From the NCBI GenBank assembly GCA_022570795.1, contig JAKUDP010000001.1, positions 1,736,001 through 1,800,000 on the forward strand: a stretch of 64,000 bases of DNA, in the 5' to 3' direction. Of the stretch, positions 34,757-45,768 are shown in pieces (position 1 is the first letter of the stretch; every line of letters starts with the position of its first letter). This DNA comes from Sphaerulina vaccinii (Eukaryota; Ascomycota; Dothideomycetes; Mycosphaerellales; Mycosphaerellaceae). The translations under genes were made by a program, and so were the position numbers. The notes under the pieces were generated by a model. It ran no database searches. It saw only the letters and a list, made by a program, of their open reading frames with translations, and had not been told where the DNA came from.

Positions 34757-37306
34757 CTACTTCTTCTTGTTCCTCTTGTCGGCTCTCTTTAGACCTCTAA
34801 CATCCTTCTTCAGACGTGCATCAACCATCTTATATTTACCCTTGACACCTCGCGGTCGACCTTGACCCTTATTCTGTCCACCAGCGCGAACAACCTTCAC
34901 AGGCTGTTTCTTCTTGCCACCCTTGCTAGCTTTAGCCATGAGTTTGCTGATTTGGTTCGCCTTATCACGTTCGGTTCCCTCCCCATCTTCAGCTAGACCT
35001 TCCGACTTCTTCTTCAGCTTCTCTAAGCGTCTCGCTGCTCGAAGCGTCTTACGTGCTTTCGCTTCACGCACCTTTTTGATTGGTCGTGCATTGACTGCTC
35101 GCATCTTCTCCTTGATCGCGGCAGCAGCTTCTTTCGTCACAGGTCGCTGCATACGAGCGTGTTTGTTTTCATCGTCCAAGAACCACTCTGGTAGACCATC
35201 CACGTCTCGCAACGAGTATTTGTTGAAGTTATCATCAAGAAGCTGCGCTTTGGTGACCTTTCCAGTGGCCAATTGATGAGCAAGTGTCATAGCTTCTGCG
35301 GTGATAATGTCGATGTTCGGACGGCCTTCGTTGTCAGGCTGATCTCGTGTAGTGCCTTCTTCCCAGTCTTCTTCCTCTTCATCTGCTGCCACTCCCTCAA
35401 TGTCTGACCCGGATTCAGCCTCCTCGTCCTCATCCTCGTCTTCTGACCCTGACAGCTCGATTTCGACATCTTCCGCTGCCGCGTTGAGTTCCGGGGACGT
35501 AACATCGATACCGCTATCTCGTGCCTTGTCCGCCTCGTCACCATTTTCATCATCGTCTTCGGCGTCTTCGTCAAGACCATCGATACCGCTGAACAGGTCT
35601 TGTTTGAAGAATGATGCAGCTCTGCTACTCAGTTCGCCCTCCTTTTGCTTCGGTTGCAAGTTCGTCGTGAGTCCTTCTTCCTCCTCGTCACTCCAGTCCG
35701 AGTCGTCTTGATCTTGAACCATGACCTCATCGTCGCTGGCATCGCTGTCTACGGCCTCGTCCTCATCGCCAAAGCCTTCGAAAGCGTCCTCGCGGTTCTT
35801 ACCAGCCTCTTTTCGCGCACGTTTCGCACGAGCTTTGGTGTCGCGATCTTCCAGCTTCTCCTGGTATTGTTGATACATGTTGTCCAGTTCTCTTTCGAGA
35901 AGATCGCCATCCTCGTCCGAGTCCGCCTCTTCATCACTGAATTCCTGCTGCGGCTTCTCAGGCTCAATCAAAGCAGTCATGCGACCCTTCGTGATCTGTC
36001 GTCGAATAGAGGAGTCCTTATCTGCGTCTCGCAGCTGGAACACTGAGTCTCCGCCTTGTGCACCAGCTTCGATACCAATTTCGTGGGGTGTAGTCATTCC
36101 CATTTGCATGCGCACAATCTCCCGCTGCTTCTTCTCATTCTCCCGTCTCCTGTCCTTCTTCTTGTGTTTATCCTGCAAGTCCTTCATAGCCTGAATCTCC
36201 TCTCGTAGTCGCATCTCTTCGTCCATGGACTCCACAACTGCCACCTCTTCGCCTTCCTCTCCCTCAGCCTTCTCTTCCACGACAGGTTTCGTGTGACTAG
36301 TCTTCTTCTCTTTCAAGCCAAATCGCTCTCGCGCCTTGATTCTCCATCGGAGCAGCAGCTTGAAGTCTGCACGACCAAGAACTTTGAGATCTTCACAGTT
36401 CTTTCGCACTTCCTTCGTGGTCTCCGGCATGATGTCCAAAGCAGCTTGCCCGACATTGTCCTCGTCTCGTCGGAAGTGTATCCTGTTGAGCGTGCCCAAC
36501 ATCTCGATCGGGTCTTGCGATTGTACAAATTCGTATGCGGCGGCTTCGTGGAATTGTGTCCAGTCACCCTCTTCGTAACCTTCTCTCTTTCTCTTCTTCT
36601 TCTCTGGATTGAACACCTTCGCTTCAGCACTCTCACTCTTTTCCTTGACATCCATGAAGGCATAGTGCGGGTCCAAGAACTTAGGATCGAGGTGCTTAGG
36701 CGCCTTGTAGCCCTGACATACGTAGAAAGTCTCAGCAGACACATTTCGACTGCTAGGTGGCTTCGTCTGCTCGACTTTGCTGAACAATTGCTTGAAGATC
36801 CATTCTAGTTTTGCGCTATCCTTGCTGCGGAACACCTTGGTCACGAAATTTCCATTTGGTGCCAGAAACTCCGTTGCCAGCTTCAGCGAGCTGAGCACCA
36901 GCTCGTTTTGACTGAAGGCATCCTGCACCCAGGCTGTTCCGACGTTGGGCGCACCATCGTGGATCACAGTATCGGCCTTCCAGGTCTTGAGATGTCCTCG
37001 GATGGTCGCACGGCACTTATCGGTGGTAATATCGCTCTGAAACGTGATGGTTTTCGGTATAGCCTTGATCGGACTCAAATCGACACCCACAATCAAGCTC
37101 TTCTGTGGCATGATTTCCGCTGCCACTTGCAGCCATCCTCCAGGCGCCGCACACAGATCGATAAGGCATTTCGACTTTTGTAAGAAGCCATACTTTTTGT
37201 TCAGTTGGATCAGCTTGAAGGCTGCACGCGAGCGATAGCCCTTTTCTTTGGCAAGGTAGTAGTATTTGTCCAGACGCGCCTTTGCGTGCTTCTTCTGGAT
37301 TGCCAT
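34757..37306 (-). CDS. SPB1: AdoMet-dependent rRNA 2'-O-methyltransferase Spb1
   Basis: Spb1 is a nucleolar FtsJ-type enzyme that methylates the ribose of the 25S rRNA A-loop guanosine and is needed for 60S assembly. One exon; I use the ATG at 37306 (MAIQKKHAKARLDKYYYLAK), the canonical start. The open frame has 27 further codons upstream that look non-native. 849 aa, close to yeast. The FtsJ domain at residues ~20-210 has SRAAFKLIQLNKKY, the SAM motif LIDLCAAPGGWLQVA, HDGAPNVG and FVTKVFRS (K-D-K-E type catalytic residues). The middle is the DUF3381-type region, then long acidic stretches, then the C-terminal Spb1 domain (ITAEAMTLAHQLATGKVTKA, DGLPEWFLDDE) and a Lys/Arg-rich tail. Confidence 0.96.
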   Translation of the reverse strand: MAIQKKHAKARLDKYYYLAKEKGYRSRAAFKLIQLNKKYGFLQKSKCLIDLCAAPGGWLQVAAEIMPQKSLIVGVDLSPIKAIPKTITFQSDITTDKCRATIRGHLKTWKADTVIHDGAPNVGTAWVQDAFSQNELVLSSLKLATEFLAPNGNFVTKVFRSKDSAKLEWIFKQLFSKVEQTKPPSSRNVSAETFYVCQGYKAPKHLDPKFLDPHYAFMDVKEKSESAEAKVFNPEKKKRKREGYEEGDWTQFHEAAAYEFVQSQDPIEMLGTLNRIHFRRDEDNVGQAALDIMPETTKEVRKNCEDLKVLGRADFKLLLRWRIKARERFGLKEKKTSHTKPVVEEKAEGEEGEEVAVVESMDEEMRLREEIQAMKDLQDKHKKKDRRRENEKKQREIVRMQMGMTTPHEIGIEAGAQGGDSVFQLRDADKDSSIRRQITKGRMTALIEPEKPQQEFSDEEADSDEDGDLLERELDNMYQQYQEKLEDRDTKARAKRARKEAGKNREDAFEGFGDEDEAVDSDASDDEVMVQDQDDSDWSDEEEEGLTTNLQPKQKEGELSSRAASFFKQDLFSGIDGLDEDAEDDDENGDEADKARDSGIDVTSPELNAAAEDVEIELSGSEDEDEDEEAESGSDIEGVAADEEEEDWEEGTTRDQPDNEGRPNIDIITAEAMTLAHQLATGKVTKAQLLDDNFNKYSLRDVDGLPEWFLDDENKHARMQRPVTKEAAAAIKEKMRAVNARPIKKVREAKARKTLRAARRLEKLKKKSEGLAEDGEGTERDKANQISKLMAKASKGGKKKQPVKVVRAGGQNKGQGRPRGVKGKYKMVDARLKKDVRGLKRADKRNKKK

Positions 37307-37830
37307 TGCAAAGGTGGTGCGTGGAAGTGTTGGCGGTGAGAAGTTCGAACGTTGGACGGCGAACTTTTCCTGTGAACCCTTCAACACGACGCTAGTGGCT
37401 GGAGATCCGTTCTTGCAAGGGCAGGAGCTGTCTCCGCTCTACTCCACTTCGTCTTCCGAGCCTCGTTCGACAGTCTTACTCTTATTCCAACACCTCCTTT
37501 GACCTCTTTCTCTCTCACCGCACAATTGATGCAGACTGGCACAGAAGAGCTACCGTGGCAAATAAAGTGGACTTCTGCTTCGCTGCAAGGCACTGCTTAC
37601 ATTCTGTGGTACGCAGACGACATCCTGAGATAACAGAGCATTTCAAAATGCATATATGCGCAAACGCATCTTAAAAGTGGCTATGTCAGGATAGTCCTGC
37701 TTTCACTGTCATCTACATATGTTGCACACCGGTCTTTCAGGCTCTTGAGAGACTTATCGTACCGAGCCTTCGGGCAAGGAGAGTTCGTGCCTCGCTATCA
37801 TTTGCTCTGCTTGAGTCTACCCATGGTCGA
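37307..37830. other. Intergenic, SPB1 promoter side
   Basis: About 520 bp. It contains the SPB1 upstream region and the 3' flank of the minus-strand F-box-like gene. No further gene is seen. Confidence 0.5.
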
Positions 37831-38910
37831 CTATCTGACGAAATGAAATGGCGGCCAGGTGTACTCACTCATATCGTCGTAGTCATCCACCAGTACATCA
37901 CCTTCATCCTCTGAATCGGAGTCTGAGTCGAAGTCATCACGATATGCTGTGCTCATCGCCTTCGATGTCGCCTTGATCTCAGTCCACGTCTGTGCAGGAG
38001 TATCATCGCGGATATCACCTGTGGGAAGGAAAGATGTTGGCTTCTTCTCAGCATAATCAACGCCATCGCCACGCCTTACAATCACCAAAAGCTCCTTCTC
38101 ACGCTGTCCGGGCGTCATGAGTGACAGATCCTCTGTCTTGCCATACTCGCTAGCCGCCTGTTCGGACCCCAAGTGCTGCTCGAAAGAAGTGCGCTTGCTG
38201 GGACAGAGGATCGAGCCTCTGGTTGGACTCTTACTGCGATATATCCTTACTGAGGACCGCGCTGCCAGTCCGTCCCGCTCGTCGATAGCTTTCTGCCAAG
38301 TCATCGGCTGCGGTAGACGTCCTTGGCGTTTGATGTCGAAGACGGCTCGAAACCCTAGCATCTCCGAACTATGGGAGATGTAGTAGAGCTCTTTCCAGCC
38401 ATCGCTATGCTTGATCAATGAGTCCAGGCTTTCATAGCACATCCTGTGAAACTTCGGGCCCAGGACTGTCAGCCTTTCCAGTCGAAGGAGAGGTAGAAGT
38501 TTCAGTACTTGAGCTGTACGATAGTAGCAATCGTCGTAGCCCCATAGAACGTCACATGTATTTCCGGCCACGCGAAGATGTCGAATCTGGCTGCGAATGT
38601 CATCATTCACGACAGCCAACTTGTCGAGCAGAGCCTTGGGGTCCTCGAAGTGGAAGAGCACTTGACCAAGCCACTTGGATCCTATCTCAATGTGCATTCG
38701 TTGACATACTCGTAAGACTGCCAGTGATCTGCCCCTACTCTTCGAAACGACGGGTCGAGTATCGATGTCGATGCGGCCAACCGCGCGCTCACCGAAGCAG
38801 AATCGTATAGAGGAGAACAGGTATCGGTAAATCTCATCGCGGATCTCCTGGGGTAGCTGCATCAGACGGCTGTTGTCCTGTGGGTTGATGGGCGATGCGT
38901 AGCTTGTCAT
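37831..38910 (-). CDS. F-box-like / 'LPxEIRDxIY' fungal protein
   Basis: 359 aa, single exon from the ATG at 38910. The N-terminal LMQLPQEIRDEIYRYLFSS is the degenerate F-box-like motif found in large Dothideomycete paralogue families. AVLRVCQRMHIEIGSKWLGQ and VLFHFEDPKALLDKL follow, the usual continuation of these proteins. Then come leucine-rich segments (LLPLLRLERLTVLGPKFHRM) and a disordered acidic C-terminus with Asp/Ser/Glu repeats. Family members are generally uncharacterised; a substrate-adaptor role in SCF ubiquitin ligases is possible but unproven. It is divergent from ATG27 over 308 bp. Confidence 0.8.
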   Translation of the reverse strand: MTSYASPINPQDNSRLMQLPQEIRDEIYRYLFSSIRFCFGERAVGRIDIDTRPVVSKSRGRSLAVLRVCQRMHIEIGSKWLGQVLFHFEDPKALLDKLAVVNDDIRSQIRHLRVAGNTCDVLWGYDDCYYRTAQVLKLLPLLRLERLTVLGPKFHRMCYESLDSLIKHSDGWKELYYISHSSEMLGFRAVFDIKRQGRLPQPMTWQKAIDERDGLAARSSVRIYRSKSPTRGSILCPSKRTSFEQHLGSEQAASEYGKTEDLSLMTPGQREKELLVIVRRGDGVDYAEKKPTSFLPTGDIRDDTPAQTWTEIKATSKAMSTAYRDDFDSDSDSEDEGDVLVDDYDDMSEYTWPPFHFVR

Positions 38911-39218
38911 GGTGGGCAGTTCCTCCGGTCAATCGACTTTCATGTTCATGTCGTTGCTAATGGAAAGAATTCAAGCTGATGTGAGGTCATGCACGCTAGC
39001 AAGGGTGAGCCAAGTGAGCTTTGTCAGAGCCTCGAGCACTTCCCATCTCACCATCACTTTCTGCTCTTCGTTCAATCCTTCTAATTGTTCTTCATCTGCG
39101 ATCACATATTGCATGTGCTACGTAACGACGCGTAAAACATTCACCATTCTCACGCTTCTTCAGGACACAACCGCGACAATCAAGGAGGACAGTGTGGTGA
39201 ACACGCTTCCAGGCAACG
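38911..39218. promoter_or_regulatory. Divergent promoter region of the F-box-like gene and ATG27
   Basis: 308 bp between the two start codons. The ATG27 side is rich in C/T and CATC, typical of a fungal leader. No specific binding site is claimed. Confidence 0.45.
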
Positions 39219-40199
39219 ATGCCTTCCAGATCACTCCTCACATCATGGCTACTTCTGCCCGCGGCATTAGCTGTGACATTTGACTGCGAGCGAATCGTGG
39301 CAGACGACCAGAAATTCAACCTCAAGGCACTCGGCGGGCCGAAAGATGTGCACTGGATAAAACCGGAGCCTCCAGGAGTTTTAAACACGACATGGACACT
39401 CGACATATGTCAGCAGCTGAAGAAGCCAAAAGATGGGGACAAGGCGCATTCATGCCCTGTTGGAACGCAAATATGCGGCGTCAAGCGGGCGTATAACGAT
39501 GAGAACGATGGAGGCTTGGTGGAAGTGATACCTGTTGCTGGCGAGTATCTGGCCGGGGGACATCTTTCTCCGCATGTGGCAAGATTGAAGCACAGCTCAA
39601 GTAACAAGGACTCAGAGCGCGAAGGGCTACGGGTGGAGCTACAAGGAGGAGTTCTGGTCAAGCAGAAGCAAAAGGCTATCATCGAGTTCATCTGCGACCC
39701 CGAAAAGGAAGGAACAGAGGGTTTCGAGGAGGAGAAGTTGGCGGACGTAGCCACGTATAGCCAAATGGGCAAGAGGGAAGATGAGAAAGCCGGCGAGGGA
39801 GACGGCGAGGGTGATGGTGAAGACATCGAAATTCCAGATCTTGACGAAGGCAAGGCACTGCAATTCATCAGCTACAAGGAAGAGGGAGACTTTGGCGTTC
39901 TGCGACTGGATTGGAAGACGAAGTACGCCTGCGAAGATGCGAAGACGCCACCTGCGCAAAGTAAAAAAGGAAGCTGGGGCTTCTTCACATGGTTCTTGAT
40001 CATCGTGTTCTTGCTCATTGCAAGCTACATCATCTTTGGCTCATGGCTGAACTACAACCGCTACGGAGCACGAGGTTGGGATCTGCTCCCGCATGGAGAC
40101 ACCATTCGCGACATCCCATACATCGTCAAAGACTGGACAAGTGGTGTAGCAGGGAAGATGGGCAGTAATGGAAATAGAGGAGGGTATAGCGCTGTGTAA
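39219..40199 (+). CDS. ATG27: Autophagy protein Atg27, type I membrane cargo-receptor-like protein
   Basis: Atg27 is a transmembrane protein of the Golgi/endosome/vacuole that takes part in Atg9 vesicle trafficking. 326 aa, one exon. A signal peptide occupies residues 1-18 (SRSLLTSWLLLPAALA). The lumenal mannose-6-phosphate-receptor-like domain has cysteines in FDCERI, LDICQQL, HSCPVGTQICGV, FICDPEKE and KYACEDA. One transmembrane helix lies near residues 253-277 (FFTWFLIIVFLLIASYIIFG). The cytosolic tail has YGARGWDLLPHGDTIRDIPY and ends exactly in YSAV. The same C-terminal tyrosine sorting motif is known from yeast Atg27, which strongly supports both the family and the stop codon. Confidence 0.93.
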   Translation: MPSRSLLTSWLLLPAALAVTFDCERIVADDQKFNLKALGGPKDVHWIKPEPPGVLNTTWTLDICQQLKKPKDGDKAHSCPVGTQICGVKRAYNDENDGGLVEVIPVAGEYLAGGHLSPHVARLKHSSSNKDSEREGLRVELQGGVLVKQKQKAIIEFICDPEKEGTEGFEEEKLADVATYSQMGKREDEKAGEGDGEGDGEDIEIPDLDEGKALQFISYKEEGDFGVLRLDWKTKYACEDAKTPPAQSKKGSWGFFTWFLIIVFLLIASYIIFGSWLNYNRYGARGWDLLPHGDTIRDIPYIVKDWTSGVAGKMGSNGNRGGYSAV

Positions 40200-40272
40200 G
40201 CTTCCCTGAAGTGTTGTACTTGAGCACTCGCGTTAAGATGTGAGTGCTCGCTCTGATTCGAAAGTCACATAG

Positions 40273-40278
40273 AATAAA
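40273..40278 (+). terminator. Possible polyadenylation signal of ATG27
   Basis: A canonical AATAAA hexamer lies 74 bp after the ATG27 stop codon, in the expected orientation and distance. Fungal poly(A) signals are degenerate, so this is only suggestive. Confidence 0.4.
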
Positions 40279-40548
40279 GCAGTCGCTGACCTTCCGTAGA
40301 TCCATTTGAATATAGATTTTCGTGCATACCAACGTCTCGTGGACACGAGGAACTCGGTCCACAAACCCTTTCTCCATCGAAGTGTGATTGTGTCCCCGTG
40401 CTACAGAGCAGTCTTTAGGCTACTACCTCCGTTCGCAGCATGCACTCAAGACACCGAGATTGCTCTCTGACAATCATCTCGACCGAGTCAATGTCGGGGC
40501 GTGCGCTGGCTCGATGCTCGATTGCCAACTGATATGGCACAACTTTCT

Positions 40549-40700
40549 CCGGCCACAACTGCAGCAGCTCCATGCTCTATGAACGCCATTATAAGGATGG
40601 AGCGTGCAGCTTGCAATGTTGCTACTCCGAAGAAGAGGCCTGCAGCTAAGGATCGTAACTCTAAGTTCAAGAAATAAGGAATTTCTTCTTTATGTTAATA
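40549..40700 (+). repeat. Left arm of an inverted repeat, decayed coding-like sequence
   Basis: Read on the plus strand this arm encodes AAPCSMNAIIRMERAACNVA then TPKKRPAAKDRNSKFKK followed by a stop. The reverse complement of 40725-40865 encodes nearly the same peptide (AAPCSINAIIMMDRAACNVA, DPKKRPAAKDRDSKFKKYLG, ending ELLY). The arms are diverged at scattered bases. The pattern suggests the 3' end of one element ORF present twice in tail-to-tail orientation. Confidence 0.75.
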
Positions 40701-40724
40701 AGAAGATAGCTATCTTCCTTGAGC

Positions 40725-40865
40725 TTAATAAAGTAATTCTCCAAGGTATTTCTTAAACTTGGAGTCACGATCCTTAGCTGCAGGCCTCTTCTTCGGATCG
40801 GCAACATTGCAAGCTGCACGGTCCATCATTATAATAGCATTTATAGAGCATGGAGCTGCTGCATT
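40725..40865 (-). repeat. Right arm of the inverted repeat, decayed coding-like sequence
   Basis: Mirror copy of 40549-40700, separated by about 25 bp of AT-rich sequence. The minus-strand frame is open from 41000 to 40725 and ends DSKFKKYLGELLY and stop, so this arm keeps a longer intact C-terminus than the left arm, where the tyrosine codon of KKY is a stop. The origin is unknown; a transposase or other mobile-element protein tail is my best guess. Confidence 0.75.
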
Positions 40866-43552
40866 AATGCCAGGCTCTCTCTTTGCAAGTGGCATTGCCG
40901 TGTATGATCGTTCGACTTGGGAGTCTTCAGTAGTTGAAAGCAGATCTCTCTCATGCACAACTGGCAATGTAGGCATCGCTGGAGCGGCATGAGACCACAC
41001 TTGCTAAGTTATTGACCGAGAAGCCAGCAGAGTTAGCTAAGTGGTCCGAGCATTGCCATATCCACTCCATTGCATACCATAAGACGCTCACGGCAGACTG
41101 CTCATAAATGGATCCTGTTGTGTTTATCGAGTATGATTGTAGTCATTCTTATTCTGCAGAACACCTGCAATTTCACCTGAGACGGAAAAGTCCTGCACTG
41201 CTATTGGCTCGCTCAAAGTCAATTCGCTATATTACTTCCAATCGTAATTGGTCCGGTGGAGAATACTGCGCAGTCCAGACTTCTGAATCTCGTTCACAAC
41301 GGCCTTGATCGAACGAAGTACTATGAGTTGAACGGTAAGTCCTTCGAAAGGTGTAAGTATAGTACTTTGAAGCTCAGTCAGGTCATATGGTCGATCTCAA
41401 CCAAAGCTTGATCTGTTGAGCCTATGAGTCTCGAGGAAGACTCTGCAGAAGCGTTTGCTTGGTTGGTTCTTGATCGTCTTGCATCGTAATCGTATCAGGA
41501 GCATAAGATCGCCGTAAGATGAGGGTGCCAAGCGTACAAGAGCGTTACCTTGTATGCAAGAGCATGTCGATAGCAGCGCATATGAGAGAGCGGAGAGTGT
41601 ACCCGCGATGGTGCCGCATCTCAACTTACTACTGTAGACCTTGTGGAGAAGACCTTAGTCCCAGGGCATTGGATATCACAAACAGCCTCGCTGCCAATCC
41701 TCGATTGCGCAAAGAACGATCGACGACAACCAGCAGATCTGCATCGATAGAGCAAGAGGTTCCTGGCAGCATCACTGTACTCTGATCGCAGCCCTACCGG
41801 GAATCGATGCTTGCTGTAGTGGACCGTCCTGCTAGTCATGAAGTGGTACTCGATGCATGCTTCATGCTAGCAGCTTGCAGGCAGCCTTTGGCAGCTGGAA
41901 AATTCCGCTCGACATGTCAAAGGTGCTGGGTATTTGGCAAGACGTTAGTGTCAAATGTAGTTAGCGCTGGCGGCCTCGCTCGAATATGCTCAAAGGCAAG
42001 CGCTCAAGCTCACCCTTTGTGAGCACTCACAATACACCCGGTAGAAGCTGAGTGTGGTTGGAACTGTGCTATGAGTAAGGGAAGAACCTGTTCCTCCCAG
42101 TCCCTACAGCTGTCAAGTCTCACCTTTGAAGGTTGGTGGAACTCGCCCAGGTACACTCGTCTATAACTCCTGTGATGAAGAAGTGAGCGAGCTTAGCCAG
42201 CACCAACATAGCTTGCCGTCCGATCGTCTAGTTCGGGCCGGCTTCAAGAAGCACATCCTTGTGAGCCGCAAGACGGCAGCCCTTAAAACATCTGATATAG
42301 GGGATCCATTCGCTACCAGTGATTGCGCGCTTCGTGGCGCCACGGAAACAACCAACAACCAGTGCATCGTGGCAACAGTAGCAGCTCCTGGGTGAGCTGG
42401 TAACTGATAATACCTGCTTGACCAAGATGTGAGGCTGAACGGAAGTGGGCTGTATAAGATGATACTGCGAGTCAGCCAAGACTGAGCTGGTATTGCGTGC
42501 TGGATGGGATTCCGATAGCGTTGCCTGGTGTGAAGTCTTGGAGAAGATGTCGGCAAAGAAGGCCTTCGGCATGGGGAAGGTTGCCCGTCATCAACGGCCG
42601 TCAACGGTAATAATGCGTTGGGTGCCTTGGACACGTGGGCATTGGACCAAGATTAATCAAGCAGAACCAGAGAAGTCTCCCAACTGTCATTACTGTGCCG
42701 TGCTAGAGCGAGGTTGAACCATAGCAAATGTCTGCCATGGTTTACGCAGAGTGGTGTATTCTCCACATCCGTGAACTGTACCTGACAGTCGGTGTCGTGG
42801 CGAGTCGTGCTTGAGCTTCCAGGGTGATGCTTCTGTGGTAGACAGTGGGCAGAAGCGCCAAACAGCGCTCGAGGTGTGTGCTGTATCCTGGTGGAAGTGG
42901 CCTCCTTGGTCGAATAGGAGGACGTTGAGATGGCAGTGTGGGAAGAGTATGGGATTCTGTACCTGCACAAGTGCGCAAGCGTGGTGAGCTCGGTTATGCT
43001 TGACCGGGGTGTCGAAGCCTGGTCGGAGGCGAGAAGAACAGGAAAATGCTGCAACCAACACTGCTGCAGCCTGTTCTCGGAGAAGGTCGGTGTACAGGCT
43101 GAGCAGATGTCATAGCAACAGTAGCGTGTGGATGTTGTCGTCAGAAACGCCCAACAGAGAAGAGAGTCCAATAACCCAGATGCGGACGGCAGCTGTATGC
43201 AGTCGCAGGGATGAGGAACGCCTCGTCCGCCCCCAGCTGTGTTGATCGCAAGTTTAGGCCAGAACCTATTAACTTTATAGAGTCGGGTAGATAGTGTAGC
43301 TTAGTGTGCTCGTGATGTCCGGCGTAGTTAGTTGAGGAGACGAGGCTTTCTCCATACTGACAACATACAATCATGGACATTGACATGATCTGATATGGAA
43401 TTCGACTGCTATGAACGCTGAGGAGGACGAGACGAGGCCTGTCTGATTGATTGTGCAACTCGGAGCCCATCGAGCCGCAGCCGCCGGTAGCAACAGCAGG
43501 CAGGCAGGAGATCCACTCGATAGTGAGTGGATTGCAAACAGAGTGGCCTTCC

Positions 43553-45768
43553 ATGCAGCAGACCTTCACCGAAGCGTACGGGCAGCCAGCACAACAACAC
43601 AAAGGATCGTGGTTGGCGCGCGTCTCCCATCGAGCCTCTCACATTCCCGCAAACAGGGCTGCGCTGAGCCTGCTGTCGTCACCAAACAAGGACGCTTCTT
43701 CCACGACCACCACCGCCGCCTCTGCTGGCACCACCCCCATCGCCGCGCCGGGAAAGTCTGCAGTAGGTCCGCTGCCGTTGCGTGCATTCCAGTCGTCGGA
43801 CTTCGCGGACTCGCTGGAGCAGCAGCTGTACGCCGTGCAGCAACGCAATTCGCTCGACCAGGCCAGCCCAACCGAGACCGAATTTCAGGCGACGCCAATC
43901 GACGCGAGCTTTGGGAGCCGCATTGAGCAGCGACAGCTTCACCAGCGAGCTGCGTCTGCGTCAGATCTCCCACACGTCTCTACGTTGCAGCGCAGTCGGA
44001 GCGGCACGGTCACGCGCGACGACAAGCCCCTGCCTGTCGAGCCTGCAATTCACGAGGTGTCTGACGAGGACAACGGCATGGACAAGTACACGCGACAGGC
44101 TGGCGATAGCGCATACGACAGCGACGCTGAGGCCGACGACGAGTTCGAGCGATCCGTCTTTACTTCGCCTACACTGGGCACGCACTACGACGACCAGAGC
44201 GACCACCCTTCAGACTCCGAGGACGACCATTCAGTGCTGGACGGCGAGGATACGCCCACTACGCAGGGCTGGGCCGATAGAGATGGCAGGAGTCCGACTG
44301 GAAAGGTCACGCAATGGACGGAAGAGGAAGTTGCGGACTATGTGGCTGCGCTGTCTCCAGCACTGAAGCAGTATGGGCAGCGGTTCGTGGAGGAGGGCGT
44401 GAATGGCGAGGCGCTAATAGCGCTGGGGCATGATGAACTGCGGGAGCTGGGCATCGCGAGTGTTGGCCATAGATTGACAATACTGAAAGCGGTCTATGAG
44501 CAGAAGATGCGTGCTGGTGTAAAAATTGAAGAGGGAGACTACATACCTCTGTCGGCTGAAGGCGAGAAGAGCGAGATGACTGCTACCCAGGACGATATTG
44601 CTCGAATTATTGAGTCATTGCGACAAAGAGATCAGCGCATACAGCATGCAGAGAAAGAGCTAAGAGATATGAGGGACTACCTGGAAAGGATATCAGACGA
44701 GAATAGAAAGTTGAGAGAGGAGACGTTGCCAATCATGAGATTGGTCAAGGACCAGAGGACACCTCTACCAGACCCATCCGGCGGCACGATACCGTCTCCA
44801 CGAGAAACAGACCCAACGAATAGATTGATGGAGCAGATCCAGAACAAGGGCAGCTCGCTGAGCCGCAAGTTCTCGACGAAGAAGCTGTTCTTGAACAAGG
44901 ATGGCACGAAGCAGAACTCGCCAACCCATGCACCAACGACTTCTCGAGAGGTACGGGACGATGGCGGAAGTCATCTAGAAGCATCAGCCGCAGCCATGGC
45001 TGCCAGTAGTCACCTCACAGCGAGCATGACAAGTCAGACGAGCCCGAACAGCGTACATGGTCACCAACTCAGTCCGACCAGCCCCGCCTACAGCACACAT
45101 GTGCCTCCCAGTACCACATCGCGCTCGTTCCCGCAGCACAACCAACGAGGATACAATACAGAAAATGATGCTTCATATGCGAATAATCACTACAGTCAGG
45201 CGAGTACCCTTGCGGACGAGCCTCCGAGAAGTGCACGACAACAAGATCGAGCGCGACGACAAGCGCCAACGCCTAGCCCGAGAGAAGAGGCAACGCCAGA
45301 TCCTGGCAAGGATAGAGACAACCCACAGGTCGAGATCTTCAAGAGCTTCCGTGTGAGCATTGACGACCCCTGTCGTGTTGTGCTCCCAGTTGTAAGTTAT
45401 ACTCGTATCTTCCGCTTCTTGTGTTCATACTGACATACTCCACCAGGCTCTTAAGCGCTACAACATCACCGACGATTGGCGCCAATATGCTCTATATATC
45501 GTACACGGTGATCAAGAGCGGTGTCTGGGCTTGGAAGAGAAACCTCTGCTCCTCTTTAAGCAATTGGACAAAGAGGGGCGGAAACCAATGTTCATGCTGC
45601 GTAGACATGCTTCGCCACAAGAAGGTTGGAGTAATACTTCTGGAAGTGGAGCGCCCACACAAGTACAGGAACAACCTAAGGTGAGCACCGAATTCATTAC
45701 TGATCTCTTGCCATCTCGAGCTCAGAGCGCTAACAAGCACATAGGTATTGCCTGGTGGTATGTTGTAA
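43553..45768 (+). CDS. STE50: Ste50-type MAPK adaptor with SAM and RA domains (three exons)
   Basis: Ste50 links Cdc42/Ras-type signals to the MAPKKK Ste11 in mating, filamentation and osmostress pathways. Exons 43553-45391, 45447-45680 and 45745-45768 give 698 aa; introns of 55 and 64 bp are GT-AG. The start is the first in-frame ATG; the open frame upstream begins only with TTG. The SAM domain is near residues 250-325 (VTQWTEEEVADYVAALSPAL, VGHRLTILKAVYEQKMRAG). A Ser/Thr/Pro-rich middle with a coiled coil (IIESLRQRDQRIQHAEKELR) follows. The C-terminal RA domain near 600-690 includes EIFKSFRVSIDDPCRVVLPV, ALKRYNITDDWRQYALYIVH and MFMLRRHA. The last exon encodes only VLPGGML. Confidence 0.92.

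Larger units (their letters stand above)
40200..43552. other. Gene-poor 3.3-kb region, probably partly mobile-element debris
   Basis: Apart from the inverted repeat arms listed separately, I see only short overlapping frames with many stops (for example 42161-42634 and 42653-43171 on the minus strand). None shows a domain. The stretch at 40670-40745 is visibly AT-rich. The final 100 bp before 43553 form the STE50 leader. This is the longest stretch in the window without a supported gene. Confidence 0.5.

Noticed and set aside
42161..43171. Minus-strand frames of 157 and 172 codons in the gene-poor region
   Set aside because: Ser/Thr/His-rich, no domain or splice continuity. I could not connect them to the inverted repeat or to any known transposase.
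43566..43973. 135-codon minus-strand frame
   Set aside because: Antisense shadow of the STE50 N-terminal coding sequence.
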